This document shows positions 1 through 7,200 of a stretch of DNA of 15,337 nt, piece by piece (positions within the stretch are counted from its first letter, which is position 1; the number at the start of each line of letters is the position of its first letter). Under the pieces are notes generated by a model. The model searched no databases and had not been told where the DNA came from. It saw only the letters and a list, made by a program, of their open reading frames with translations. The stretch comes from Alphaproteobacteria bacterium. GTDB lineage: Bacteria > Pseudomonadota > Alphaproteobacteria > UBA8366. The stretch lies in contig JASLSL010000175.1 of assembly GCA_030743445.1 (NCBI GenBank), positions 1 through 15,337 of the forward strand. The letters run 5' to 3'. The position numbers and the translations under genes are program-made.

Positions 1-861
1 CTCGACGCCCTGTCGGAGACCGGATTGACAAAAATCCCGGTCGCGTCCTTCGTCAATCCGAAACGGGTGCCGGGCTGGGCCGACGCGGACGCGGTGGTCG
101 AGGGCTTCAAGGTCAAGGAAGGCATCGTCTATCACGCGCTCTGGCTCAACGAGAAGGGTATCGAGCGCGCCCTGAAATACGACAAGCTGACCCATATGGG
201 CTCGATCTCGACGACCACGTCCGAGACCTTCATGAAGCACAATACCAACCGCGGCTTCGAGCAGAACCGAGAGGTCCAGCGCAACCAGATCAAGCTCTAC
301 AAGCAGCACGGCATTCCGGTGAAACGGGCCTCGATCATGACCGGCTTCGGTTGCAACTTCGAGGGACCGATCCCGCCCGAGCGCGTGGTCGAGCGGCTGC
401 GGGAAATTCTTGACGTGGCTGACGAAGAGGGCTGCGAGATTTCGATCCTCAGCATCGCCGACACCATGGGCTGGGCGGTGCCCGAGGGCATCAAGCGCGT
501 GGTCGGCCTGGTGCGCGAGGCCTGGCCCGAAAAGCGCATCTGTCTGCACCTCCACGACACCCGCGGGATGGGTGTGGCCAACATCTATGCCGGCATGCAG
601 ATGGGCGTCGACCTGTTCGACAGCTCGGTCGCCGGGCTCGGCGGCTGTCCTTTCGCGGCGCTCGAGGGGGCGGCGGGCAACGTCTGCACCGAGGACCTGG
701 TGTTCCTCTGCGAGGAACTCGGCATCGAGACCGGGATCGACCTCGACGCGCTGATCGAGGTGGCGCGGCTCGCCGAGGACGTCGTCGGCCATCCGCTCAA
801 CGGCTCGATCATGAAGGCGGGAAGCCTCAAGCAATACCGGATGCAGGCGGCGGCGGAGTAG
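1..861 (+). CDS. HMG-CoA lyase family protein (5'-truncated by window edge)
   Basis: The reading frame is open from base 1 and ends at TAG 859-861, so 286 C-terminal residues are present. The first visible residues (LDALSETGL) already match family interior sequence, so the start lies upstream. The protein belongs to the HMGL-like/pyruvate-carboxyltransferase TIM-barrel superfamily. The metal-binding HLHDT motif is followed by the signature DSSVAGLGGCP, whose catalytic-type Cys is TGT 646-648, and then by GNVCTEDLVFL. These are characteristic of hydroxymethylglutaryl-CoA lyases, which cleave HMG-CoA to acetyl-CoA and acetoacetate in leucine breakdown. The insert around FMKHNTNRGFEQNR and the DTMGW segment differ from textbook enzymes, so a related acyl-CoA lyase activity is possible. 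The N-terminal RDG-type active-site segment is outside the window. The gene converges on thiE with only nine bases between stop codons and no visible terminator. Confidence 0.85.
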   Translation, partial: LDALSETGLTKIPVASFVNPKRVPGWADADAVVEGFKVKEGIVYHALWLNEKGIERALKYDKLTHMGSISTTTSETFMKHNTNRGFEQNREVQRNQIKLYKQHGIPVKRASIMTGFGCNFEGPIPPERVVERLREILDVADEEGCEISILSIADTMGWAVPEGIKRVVGLVREAWPEKRICLHLHDTRGMGVANIYAGMQMGVDLFDSSVAGLGGCPFAALEGAAGNVCTEDLVFLCEELGIETGIDLDALIEVARLAEDVVGHPLNGSIMKAGSLKQYRMQAAAE

Positions 862-870
862 TCCTTCGGC

Positions 871-1512
871 TTAACTATTCGCCTCGATCGCCTTGTTGAA
901 CGCCTGGACGGCGGCGGCGGGGCCTTCTGTGTGTTCCCAGACCGCGGAGACGACGGCAAGGAAGGCGACCCCGGCGGCGACCAGGGGGGCGCAGTTCTTG
1001 GGCGTGATGCCACCGATGGCGACCGCGGGCGTCATCGCGATCTCGTTCCACCACTGGAGGGTCTCGGGATCGGCGCTGGATTTCGCCTGTTTGGTGGCGG
1101 TGTCGAAAAACGCACCGAAGGCGACGTAGTCGGCGCCTTTTTCGGCGGCCTCGATCGCGAGGTGGCGCGAGGCGTGGCAGGTCACGCCGACGATCGCGTC
1201 GTTGCCGACGAGGGCCCGGGCCTCGTCGTATGCCGCATCCTCCTGGCCGATATGGACGCCGTCGCACCCGGTCTCGACCGCCAGGTCCGGTCGATCGTTC
1301 ATCAGGAAAGCGATGTCGCGCTCCTGGACCAAGGGGCACAGCACGTCCGCCGCCCGCCGGATCGCGTCGTCGTCGACGTCCTTGAGGCGAAGCTGGACCG
1401 AGGCGACACCGCCCGCGTCACAGGCCGTGGCCAGATCGCTCGCGAAGGCCGACGGGTCGTCGAGCCTTGGCGGCGTGATCAGGTAGAGCTGGCAGCGGGG
1501 CGAGGTGTTCAA
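871..1512 (-). CDS. thiE: Thiamine phosphate synthase
   Basis: This 213-residue protein has the usual ThiE length. ThiE is cytosolic and joins the thiazole phosphate and HMP pyrophosphate moieties to give thiamine phosphate. Family landmarks appear in order: QLYLIT near the N-terminus, QLRLKD (residues 40-45) and NDRPDLA (72-78) for the pyrophosphate/Mg site, GVHIGQED (85-92), a GADYVAFGAFFDTATK phosphate loop (126-141) and AIGGIT (165-170). The usual threonine-rich TKT loop reads TATKQAKSS, a mild variation. I start at TTG 1512-1510, which shares TTGA with the fba stop codon (1509-1511). No closer start precedes QLYLIT, and a purine-rich stretch in the end of fba can act as ribosome binding site. 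The frame stays open into fba, but that extension is out-of-frame aldolase sequence. Expression is probably translationally coupled to fba. Confidence 0.9.
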   Translation of the reverse strand: MNTSPRCQLYLITPPRLDDPSAFASDLATACDAGGVASVQLRLKDVDDDAIRRAADVLCPLVQERDIAFLMNDRPDLAVETGCDGVHIGQEDAAYDEARALVGNDAIVGVTCHASRHLAIEAAEKGADYVAFGAFFDTATKQAKSSADPETLQWWNEIAMTPAVAIGGITPKNCAPLVAAGVAFLAVVSAVWEHTEGPAAAVQAFNKAIEANS

Positions 1513-2429
1513 GCCTTGCCCTGGTAGATTTTGATGACGGTGCCGAGCAGTTCCATCGCTTCCTCCTTCGGGCGCTGGAACGAGTTGCGGCCGATGATCG
1601 AGCCGGTGCCGCCGCCGTCGCGGATCTGGCGGATCTCGTCGAGCAGTCCCTCGGTGCCCTTGGCCGCCCCGCCCGAGAATACCACCATCCGCCGGCCGTT
1701 GAACGCCGACTGCACGACATGGGCGATGCGCGCCGACAGGGTCGAGACGTCGATCTTCTGCTCTTCGTAGATCTTCTTCGCCTCGGCTTGCTCGATATGG
1801 TCGCTTGGCGGCTTGACCTTGATGATGTGGGCGCCGAGCTGCGAGGCGATCTGAGCCGCGTAGGCGATCACGTCGACCGCGGTCTCGCCGTCCTTCGATA
1901 GGGCGCCGCCGCGCGGATAGGACCACAGCACGCAGGCGAGGCCGACCGACTTGGCCTCCTCGGCGAGTTCCTGGAATTCCTCGATCATCTCGAACTCGTC
2001 GTCCGAGCCCGGGTAAAGTGTGAACCCGATCGCCGAGCAGCCGAGCTTCAGCGCGTCGCCGACGCTGCCGTAGATGCCCTGGTCCTTGACCGTCGCGTGG
2101 CTCTCAGAGCTGTTGAGCTTCATGATCGTCGGAATGGCACCCGCGAACGTGTCGGCGCCCGCTTCCAACATCCCCAAAGGTGCGGCGTAGGCCGACAATC
2201 CGGCGTCGATCGCGAGCTGGTAATGGTAGTGTGGATCGTAAGCCGGCGGGTTCTTGGCGAAGCTCCGCGCGGGCCCGTGCTCGAAGCCCTGGTCGACCGG
2301 CAGGATGACCAGCCGCCCGGTGCCGCCGAGCTTTCCGTGCATCAGAATTCGCGCCAGGTTCGTCTTGGTTCCCGGGCTGTCGCTTTCGTAGTTGGCGAGG
2401 ATTTTCTTGACGCGCTGTGTGATCTTCAT
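1509..2429 (-). CDS. fba: Class I fructose-bisphosphate aldolase (DhnA/FbaB type)
   Basis: The 306-residue protein catalyses reversible cleavage of fructose 1,6-bisphosphate to dihydroxyacetone phosphate and glyceraldehyde 3-phosphate in the cytosol. It is the Schiff-base, metal-independent DhnA/FbaB type rather than class II. Visible signatures are LVILPVDQGFEHGP (residues 40-53), a central KLNSSES segment (104-110), the VLWSYPRGG strand (167-175), HIIKVKPPSD (201-210), which carries the likely Schiff-base lysine (K204 or K206), the FSGGAAKG phosphate loop (251-258) and GSIIGRNSFQR (276-286). It is shorter than E. coli FbaB (about 350) and lacks that protein's N-terminal extension. I choose ATG 2429 because MKITQRV looks like a natural N-terminus; a TTG four codons upstream (2441) behind a GGAAG is the alternative. 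It is first of a two-gene unit with thiE and is transcribed away from the membrane-protein gene at 2597. Confidence 0.92.
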   Translation of the reverse strand: MKITQRVKKILANYESDSPGTKTNLARILMHGKLGGTGRLVILPVDQGFEHGPARSFAKNPPAYDPHYHYQLAIDAGLSAYAAPLGMLEAGADTFAGAIPTIMKLNSSESHATVKDQGIYGSVGDALKLGCSAIGFTLYPGSDDEFEMIEEFQELAEEAKSVGLACVLWSYPRGGALSKDGETAVDVIAYAAQIASQLGAHIIKVKPPSDHIEQAEAKKIYEEQKIDVSTLSARIAHVVQSAFNGRRMVVFSGGAAKGTEGLLDEIRQIRDGGGTGSIIGRNSFQRPKEEAMELLGTVIKIYQGKA

Positions 2430-2486
2430 GGCCGCCCCCAACTTACTTCCCTGACTCTTTTATCTCGATCTTCCCAGGGTCCTTGA

Positions 2487-2515
2487 GGGATACCCGAGCG
2501 AGGTCGGATTTGCAA
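2487..2515 (-). promoter_or_regulatory. Candidate promoter for fba-thiE
   Basis: On the minus strand TTGCAA (2515-2510) and TATCCC (2492-2487) are separated by exactly 17 bases, in the gap upstream of fba. The -35 matches four of six sigma-70 consensus bases and the -10 only three. A transcript would begin near 2480 with a leader of about 50 bases. This rests on hexamers alone. Confidence 0.3.
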
Positions 2516-2596
2516 CGTCGAGGCGATGAAGAAACCGCCGCTGTCAGACCGCTATCGGGTGGTCTATGATCGCGCGCCGAGGAGGACGGATCACCC

Positions 2597-3070
2597 ATGG
2601 CGTTGAACATATTCAGACGGCGCGGACTCCCTGCGGTCGAGCAGGTGAAAGGCGTGACGCCCGGAGAGTTCGGCGATCGCAATGCGATGGTCTTCCGCAT
2701 GGCCCGGAAATTCATTTTGGCCGGCGTCGCCGCCAATGTCGGCAGCATGGTGCTGTCCATCGCCATGATGGACCGCCTGGAAGAAACCGCACCGGCGTAC
2801 GAAACGTTCCTCTCTTCGGTATGGATATCCAGCATCGGTCTCGGCACGCTCGCCGCCATCGCCGTGATGTTCTGGGTTGCCGGACGATTCGAGCGAACCG
2901 CGATGGCGTTGCACGCCGGCGCCGGCGCCGGCCAGGCGTCGCCCGAGGTCGAACACCACATGGTGCGGGCGGCCAAACTGATCCACCTGGGGTACAGGTT
3001 GACGCTGTTCGTCGGCGTCACCTTGGTGATGGCGGTGATCATGGCGATCCGCGGTCTAATGTCGGTTTGA
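2597..3070 (+). CDS. Small three-helix membrane protein of unknown function
   Basis: I do not recognise the family. The 157-residue product has a basic N-terminus (FRRRG), a soluble stretch to about residue 35, and three hydrophobic segments near residues 38-57, 74-95 and 131-152. A Gly/Ala-rich hydrophilic loop with HAGAGAGQASPEVEHH lies at about 106-121. There is no cleavable-looking signal peptide, so it is probably an inner-membrane protein. The start ATG 2597 is preceded by AGGAGG (2580-2585) at about 11 bases. The stop lies 13 bases before the start of the large hydrolase gene, so the two are probably cotranscribed. It could be an accessory or anchoring subunit for that unit, but nothing in the sequence proves this. 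Confidence 0.75.
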   Translation: MALNIFRRRGLPAVEQVKGVTPGEFGDRNAMVFRMARKFILAGVAANVGSMVLSIAMMDRLEETAPAYETFLSSVWISSIGLGTLAAIAVMFWVAGRFERTAMALHAGAGAGQASPEVEHHMVRAAKLIHLGYRLTLFVGVTLVMAVIMAIRGLMSV

Positions 3071-3083
3071 AGGGAGAAATGCG

Positions 3084-5132
3084 ATGAGCTCGGAAGCGGT
3101 AGGGGAACTGGCGTTGGCCAACGGGATCGAGCTCGACATCGCAGAGCGCACGCCGTTTGCGGGCGGACACGAATTCGGCGAGGTCGGCGCCTATGAGCGG
3201 CTGGTCGGGCGCGCCCGTTTCGCGGTCGATCCGGCGGCGGCGGCCCAAGCCGGCATCGTCGATCTCGACAAAGCGCCGGTAGGCGCGGACGGCCGGGTCG
3301 AGTTCACGACCGACATCGCGATCCTCAAGCCGGTCGACATGGCGCGCGGCAACCACCGCATGTTTTTCGATTACGGCAACCGCGGCAACAAACGCGCGGT
3401 GCAGTTCTTCAACGACGCGCCGGCCTCGAACGACCCCATTCTGCGCCACGAGGCCGGCAACGGTTTTCTGATGCGCCGCGGCTATGCCATCGTCTGGGGC
3501 GCCTGGCAGGGCGACCTGCTGCCGGGCGACGGGCGCATGGTGCTCGACCTGCCGGTGGCGAGCGAGGGCGACGCGCCGATCACCGGCCTGGTGCGCACCG
3601 AGTTCATCTCCGAGGACGCCAGCACGACGTGTCTGCCGCTGAGCGGACGCGCCTCGACCCGCAGCCATCCGACGGTCTCGCGCGATACCTCCGATGCGCG
3701 GCTGACCCGGCGGCGGTATCCCGAAGACGAGCGCATCGAGATTCCGGCTTCGGACTGGAGCTTCGCGCGCCTCGAGGGCGGCATGGGGCTCGACGCCCAG
3801 GGGGTCGAGCAGTCGATCGTGCCTTCTGACACGCACATCTATCTGCCGGCCGGCTTCCAGCCCGGCTGGATCTACGAGCTCGTCTATACCGGCCGCGACC
3901 CGTTGGTGCTGGGATTGGGCCACCTCGCGGTGCGCGATCTGGTGAGCTACCTCAAATACGGCACGGAAGACTCGGCCGGAAACGCCAACCCGCTCGGCGG
4001 CGGGTTCGAGAAGGCCTACGCTTGGGGCCGCTCGCAGACCGGGCGTTGCATCCGCGACATGATCTACCGCGGCTTCAACGCCGACGCCGAGGGCCGCAAG
4101 GTGTTCGACGGGGTGCTCGCGCACGTCGCCGGCGGCGGGCTGATGTGGATGAACCACCGCTTCGCCAACGCGGTGAACCCGGCGGGCCAGCAATACGAGG
4201 ACCACCAGAATATCGCCGACCGCTTCCCGTTCTCCTATGCCGAGACGACCGACCACCTGACCGGCAAAACCGACGCGATCTGCAAGCGGCCCGAGACCGA
4301 CCCCCTGGTGATCCATACCCAGACCGCGACCGAGTACTGGCAGCGCCATGGCTCGCTGGTCCACACCGACACCAAGGGCGACGATCTGCCGCAACCCGAC
4401 GGCGTCCGCGTATACCTCTGGTCGAGCTCGCAGCACTTCGCCGATCCGAACCTGAAGACGCCGGATCGCGGCGTGTGCCAGAACCTGACCAACGTGGTGC
4501 GCACCTCGATGCTGTTCCGGGCGATGATCGACGCCCTCGACCGCTGGGCGACCGACGGCACGCCGCCGCCGCCGAGCCGAACCCCGATCCGCGCCGACCG
4601 CACATTGGTCACCCGTGACGAGTGGGCGGCGCAGTTTCCCGCGATTCCAGGCGTCGCGGTGCCGCAATCCGCCAACAGCCTGCCGCTCTACGATTTCGGT
4701 TCCGACGCCGAGGCCGGAATTTTGGCGAAAGAGCCGCCGGAGATCGCGGATCCGGCCGGTTACGCGATCCTCGTCCCGGCCGTGGACCAGGACGGCAACG
4801 ACGTCGCCGGCGTCCGCGCGCCGATGGTCGCCGCACCGCTCGCGACCTACACCGGCTGGAACCTGCGCGTCCGCGGCCACGGCGGGGGTGCGATGCACGA
4901 GTTCACCGGCAGCACCATGCCGTTCCCCGAGACCGAGGATGTGCGGCGCGCGACCGGCGACACGCGATCGTCGATCGTTGAACGCTATGGCGATGCCGAG
5001 GGCTATGTTGCGGCCATCACCGAGGCGGCGCGGAAGCTCGTCGCCGACGGCCTAATGCTCGAGGAGGACGTCGAGCGGGCCGCCGAGGTGGCCGCCGACT
5101 GGGATCGGGCGCGCCACGACCTCGATCTTTGA
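3084..5132 (+). CDS. Large alpha/beta-hydrolase domain protein (Abhydrolase_10-like)
   Basis: The 682-residue protein resembles the large 'alpha/beta hydrolase domain-containing' family of Proteobacteria and Actinobacteria (Abhydrolase_10, from memory). The FDYGNRGNKR segment (about residues 93-102), AIVWGAWQGD (about 135), YLPAGFQPGWIYELVYTGRDP (about 253-273) and WGRSQTGR around S317 fit that family. The likely nucleophile sits in G-R-S-Q-T-G (315-320), which departs from the usual GxSxG elbow. VYLWSSSQHFADP follows at about 450. There is no signal peptide or membrane segment, so it is probably cytosolic. Substrate is unknown; an ester or lactone hydrolase is the natural guess. The start ATG 3084 has GGGAG about eight bases upstream and follows the membrane-protein gene by 13 bases. 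An MFS exporter gene follows after 80 bases. Family assignment is fairly sure; reaction is not. Confidence 0.8.
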   Translation: MSSEAVGELALANGIELDIAERTPFAGGHEFGEVGAYERLVGRARFAVDPAAAAQAGIVDLDKAPVGADGRVEFTTDIAILKPVDMARGNHRMFFDYGNRGNKRAVQFFNDAPASNDPILRHEAGNGFLMRRGYAIVWGAWQGDLLPGDGRMVLDLPVASEGDAPITGLVRTEFISEDASTTCLPLSGRASTRSHPTVSRDTSDARLTRRRYPEDERIEIPASDWSFARLEGGMGLDAQGVEQSIVPSDTHIYLPAGFQPGWIYELVYTGRDPLVLGLGHLAVRDLVSYLKYGTEDSAGNANPLGGGFEKAYAWGRSQTGRCIRDMIYRGFNADAEGRKVFDGVLAHVAGGGLMWMNHRFANAVNPAGQQYEDHQNIADRFPFSYAETTDHLTGKTDAICKRPETDPLVIHTQTATEYWQRHGSLVHTDTKGDDLPQPDGVRVYLWSSSQHFADPNLKTPDRGVCQNLTNVVRTSMLFRAMIDALDRWATDGTPPPPSRTPIRADRTLVTRDEWAAQFPAIPGVAVPQSANSLPLYDFGSDAEAGILAKEPPEIADPAGYAILVPAVDQDGNDVAGVRAPMVAAPLATYTGWNLRVRGHGGGAMHEFTGSTMPFPETEDVRRATGDTRSSIVERYGDAEGYVAAITEAARKLVADGLMLEEDVERAAEVAADWDRARHDLDL

Positions 5133-5167
5133 GCCGGCCGTGCCGCTCGCGCTCCGTCATGGCCGGC
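5133..5167 (+). terminator. Stem-loop after the hydrolase gene, possible weak terminator
   Basis: GCCGGCC (5133-5139) pairs with GGCCGGC (5161-5167). Three further pairs (one G.U) at 5140-5142 with 5158-5160 give a 10-pair stem and 15-base loop starting right after the TGA stop. No run of T follows, so it is at best a weak or Rho-assisted terminator or an mRNA-stability hairpin. Confidence 0.35.
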
Positions 5168-5212
5168 GCTAACCTCTGGCATTTCTGAGACTCAGCGCGG
5201 CGGATACGACCC

Positions 5213-6778
5213 TTGGCATCCGAAACCATCGAGGGCATGTTCGAACGGTACGGCCCGGCCTACCGGTGGTTGGCGGCGGCGACCTGCATGGTCGGCGCGA
5301 TGACCGTGGTGCTGTCGATGACCACGGTCAACGTCGCGTTTCCCGACATCATGGGCGCCTTCGGCATCGGCCGCGACCAGGCGCAGTTGCTGTCGTCGGG
5401 CTACTTCGCGGCGATGACCGCCGGCATGGTGTTGAGCTCGTGGCTGATCTCGATCTTCGGCGAGCGCACGACCTATGCCAGCATGCTGGCGATATTCATC
5501 TTCGGTTCGGCGCTCTCGGGCCTGGCAAACGATACCGAAACCCTGACCTTCGGCCGCCTGTTGCAGGGCACTACCGCCGGCGTCATCCAGCCCTTGGCGA
5601 TGGCGGTGACCTTCAAGGTCTTTCCGCCGGCCCGCCGTGGCACCGCGATGGGCCTGTTCAGCATGGGCATCGTCTTCGCGCCGGCGATGGGGCCGACGCT
5701 CGGCGGCATCGCGATCGAGCTGTTCAACTGGCGCTACGTGTTCCTTCTGACCGTGCCCTCGGCGATCGTCGCCGTCGTCATGGGCGCGGTCTTCATGCCG
5801 TCCCGCTCGCGGCCCAAGAGCCTGCCCAAGTTCGACTTCGTCGGCCTCGGACTGATGGTAATGGCGCTGTTGTGCCTGATGCTGGCGCTGTCCTCGGGCC
5901 AGCGCGAAGGCTGGGCCTCGGACTACATCGTCATGCTGTTCCTCGGCGGCGTGGTCGCGGCGCTCGCCTTTCTGTTTTGGGAGTCCCATACGCCCGAGCC
6001 GCTGCTGAACTTGGCGCTGTTCCGCTACGCGCGGTTCTCCTCCGCCGCCTTGATCGCGCTGTTCAGCGGTAGCGTGTTCCTGACCTCGACGTTCCTGGTG
6101 CCGGTCTTCGTGCAGCAGGTCCAGGGCTACACGCCGCTCCGCGCCGGACTGCTGCTGATGCCGGGCGGCCTTTCGCTGCTGTTCCTGTTCCCGATCGCGG
6201 GGCGCATCTCCGATACGGTGCCGGCACACTACCTGATCGCCTTCGGGCTTTGTTCGTTCGGGCTCGCCTTCATCTTCCTTGCCGGCACCGACGTCAACAC
6301 GCCGTTCTGGACCTTCGTTTTCTACACCCTCTTCATCCGCGTCGGGATCGCCTTCACGTCACCGGTGGTCAACGCAACCGCATTGAAGGCGTTGCCGACG
6401 GAACTGGTCAACCAGGGCTCGGGCGCGATCAATTTCGTCCGCCAACTGGGCGCCGCCTTCGGCATGAACATCGTCGTCGCGTTCCTCGAATTCCGCATTC
6501 CGTTCCACGGCGACGCCTTGACCGCGACCCAGACCATCGCCAGCGGCGCCAGCCGCGAGATGCTGGGCCAGGTCGGCCGCATCCTGTCCGAGGCCGGGGT
6601 GCCCGAGGCGGCCCAGACGCCGGGCGCGCTGCACTATCTCGGCGAGGTGATCTACGCCCAGGCCAGCACCATGGGCTTCCAGGACGCCTTCATCTCGTTG
6701 TCGATGCTCGCGTTCTTCGGACTGATCCCGGCCTGGATTCTCTACATGCTGCGCGATCGCCGGGGCAAGGCGGGCTAG
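5213..6778 (+). CDS. MFS drug/solute exporter, DHA2 (14-helix, EmrB/QacA-like) family
   Basis: The 521-residue polytopic protein fits the length and motif order of DHA2-family proton antiporters, which export hydrophobic compounds across the inner membrane. TTVNVAFPDI (residues 37-46) corresponds to the family D1 motif, although the usual acidic residue before it is Ser here. GRLLQGTTAGVIQP (114-127) is motif B, with the proton-coupling Arg. GIVFAPAMGPTLGG (152-165) is the antiporter motif C. Motif A is degenerate (SIFGERTTY). A hydrophilic linker with RSRPKSLPKFDF sits at about 197-208. The start is taken as TTG 5213 behind GGCGGAT; ATG 5237 (MFERYG) is an alternative with worse spacing. The substrate may be a product of the neighbouring hydrolase, but that is inference. 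Its TAG overlaps the stop of the convergent gene downstream by four bases. Confidence 0.88.
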   Translation: MASETIEGMFERYGPAYRWLAAATCMVGAMTVVLSMTTVNVAFPDIMGAFGIGRDQAQLLSSGYFAAMTAGMVLSSWLISIFGERTTYASMLAIFIFGSALSGLANDTETLTFGRLLQGTTAGVIQPLAMAVTFKVFPPARRGTAMGLFSMGIVFAPAMGPTLGGIAIELFNWRYVFLLTVPSAIVAVVMGAVFMPSRSRPKSLPKFDFVGLGLMVMALLCLMLALSSGQREGWASDYIVMLFLGGVVAALAFLFWESHTPEPLLNLALFRYARFSSAALIALFSGSVFLTSTFLVPVFVQQVQGYTPLRAGLLLMPGGLSLLFLFPIAGRISDTVPAHYLIAFGLCSFGLAFIFLAGTDVNTPFWTFVFYTLFIRVGIAFTSPVVNATALKALPTELVNQGSGAINFVRQLGAAFGMNIVVAFLEFRIPFHGDALTATQTIASGASREMLGQVGRILSEAGVPEAAQTPGALHYLGEVIYAQASTMGFQDAFISLSMLAFFGLIPAWILYMLRDRRGKAG

Positions 6779-7200
6779 CCAGGCTCGCTCTCCAACCACA
6801 TCAGGCAGGCGGTCTGGAGGTCGAGGCGCTTGGCCTCGATCTCGCGGAGGTCGAGCGATTGCGGCCGTTCGGTGACGATCACCGCACCCGACTGCTCGGC
6901 GATGTCGGCGATCTCGTCGGCGTTTTCACCGTCGTAGCGGATCGTCTTCAGACCCTGGCGCAAGGCCGCGAGCGCGTGGCCCGGCTGATCGCCGCAATCG
7001 AGGACGGCGGTGACTTCCACGTCGCCCGCACCTTCCATGGCCTGCTCGACGAGCGACTGGAACCAGGCCGGGCCGGCCGCGGCGGCGGCGGCTTCGGCGC
7101 TGGCCAGGACCACGGGAACGCCGAGCGACGCCGCGGCGGCGAGCGCCGTCTGGGCGTGGCCGAGCTCGTAAATGGTGATCGATTTTCCGCGCGGCGTCAG
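6775..7200 (-). CDS. Conserved-looking hypothetical protein downstream of gap, probable CTG start
   Basis: This protein of about 141 residues carries no domain I can name. I have a memory of similar small proteins beside glycolytic genes in Rhodospirillales; this is unchecked. Its body alternates hydrophobic strands and helices: KSITIYELGHAQTAL, SLGVPVVLAS, WFQSLVEQAM, VTAVLDCGDQPGHALAALRQG, LKTIRYDG and SGAVIVTERPQSLDL. This suggests a small cytosolic alpha/beta fold. The coding frame clearly extends upstream of GTG 7113, the first conventional start. A TAG three codons before CTG 7200-7198 closes the frame there. CTG shares CTGA with the gap stop, so translation probably starts at CTG by coupling. 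If GTG 7113 is used instead, the first strand-helix unit is lost. The product could relate to sugar-phosphate metabolism from context only. Confidence 0.7.
   Translation of the reverse strand: MTPRGKSITIYELGHAQTALAAAASLGVPVVLASAEAAAAAAGPAWFQSLVEQAMEGAGDVEVTAVLDCGDQPGHALAALRQGLKTIRYDGENADEIADIAEQSGAVIVTERPQSLDLREIEAKRLDLQTACLMWLESEPG

Noticed and set aside
1513..1926. N-terminal extension of thiE on the minus strand
   Set aside because: It is out-of-frame aldolase sequence of Arg/Gly-rich composition, and ThiE is full length from TTG 1512.
3039..4898. 619-codon open frame on the minus strand opposite the hydrolase gene
   Set aside because: It is a mirror of a G+C-rich coding strand. The translation is rich in Arg, Gly, Val, His and Asp, lacks any recognisable motif, and overlaps both a clear family member and the end of another gene.
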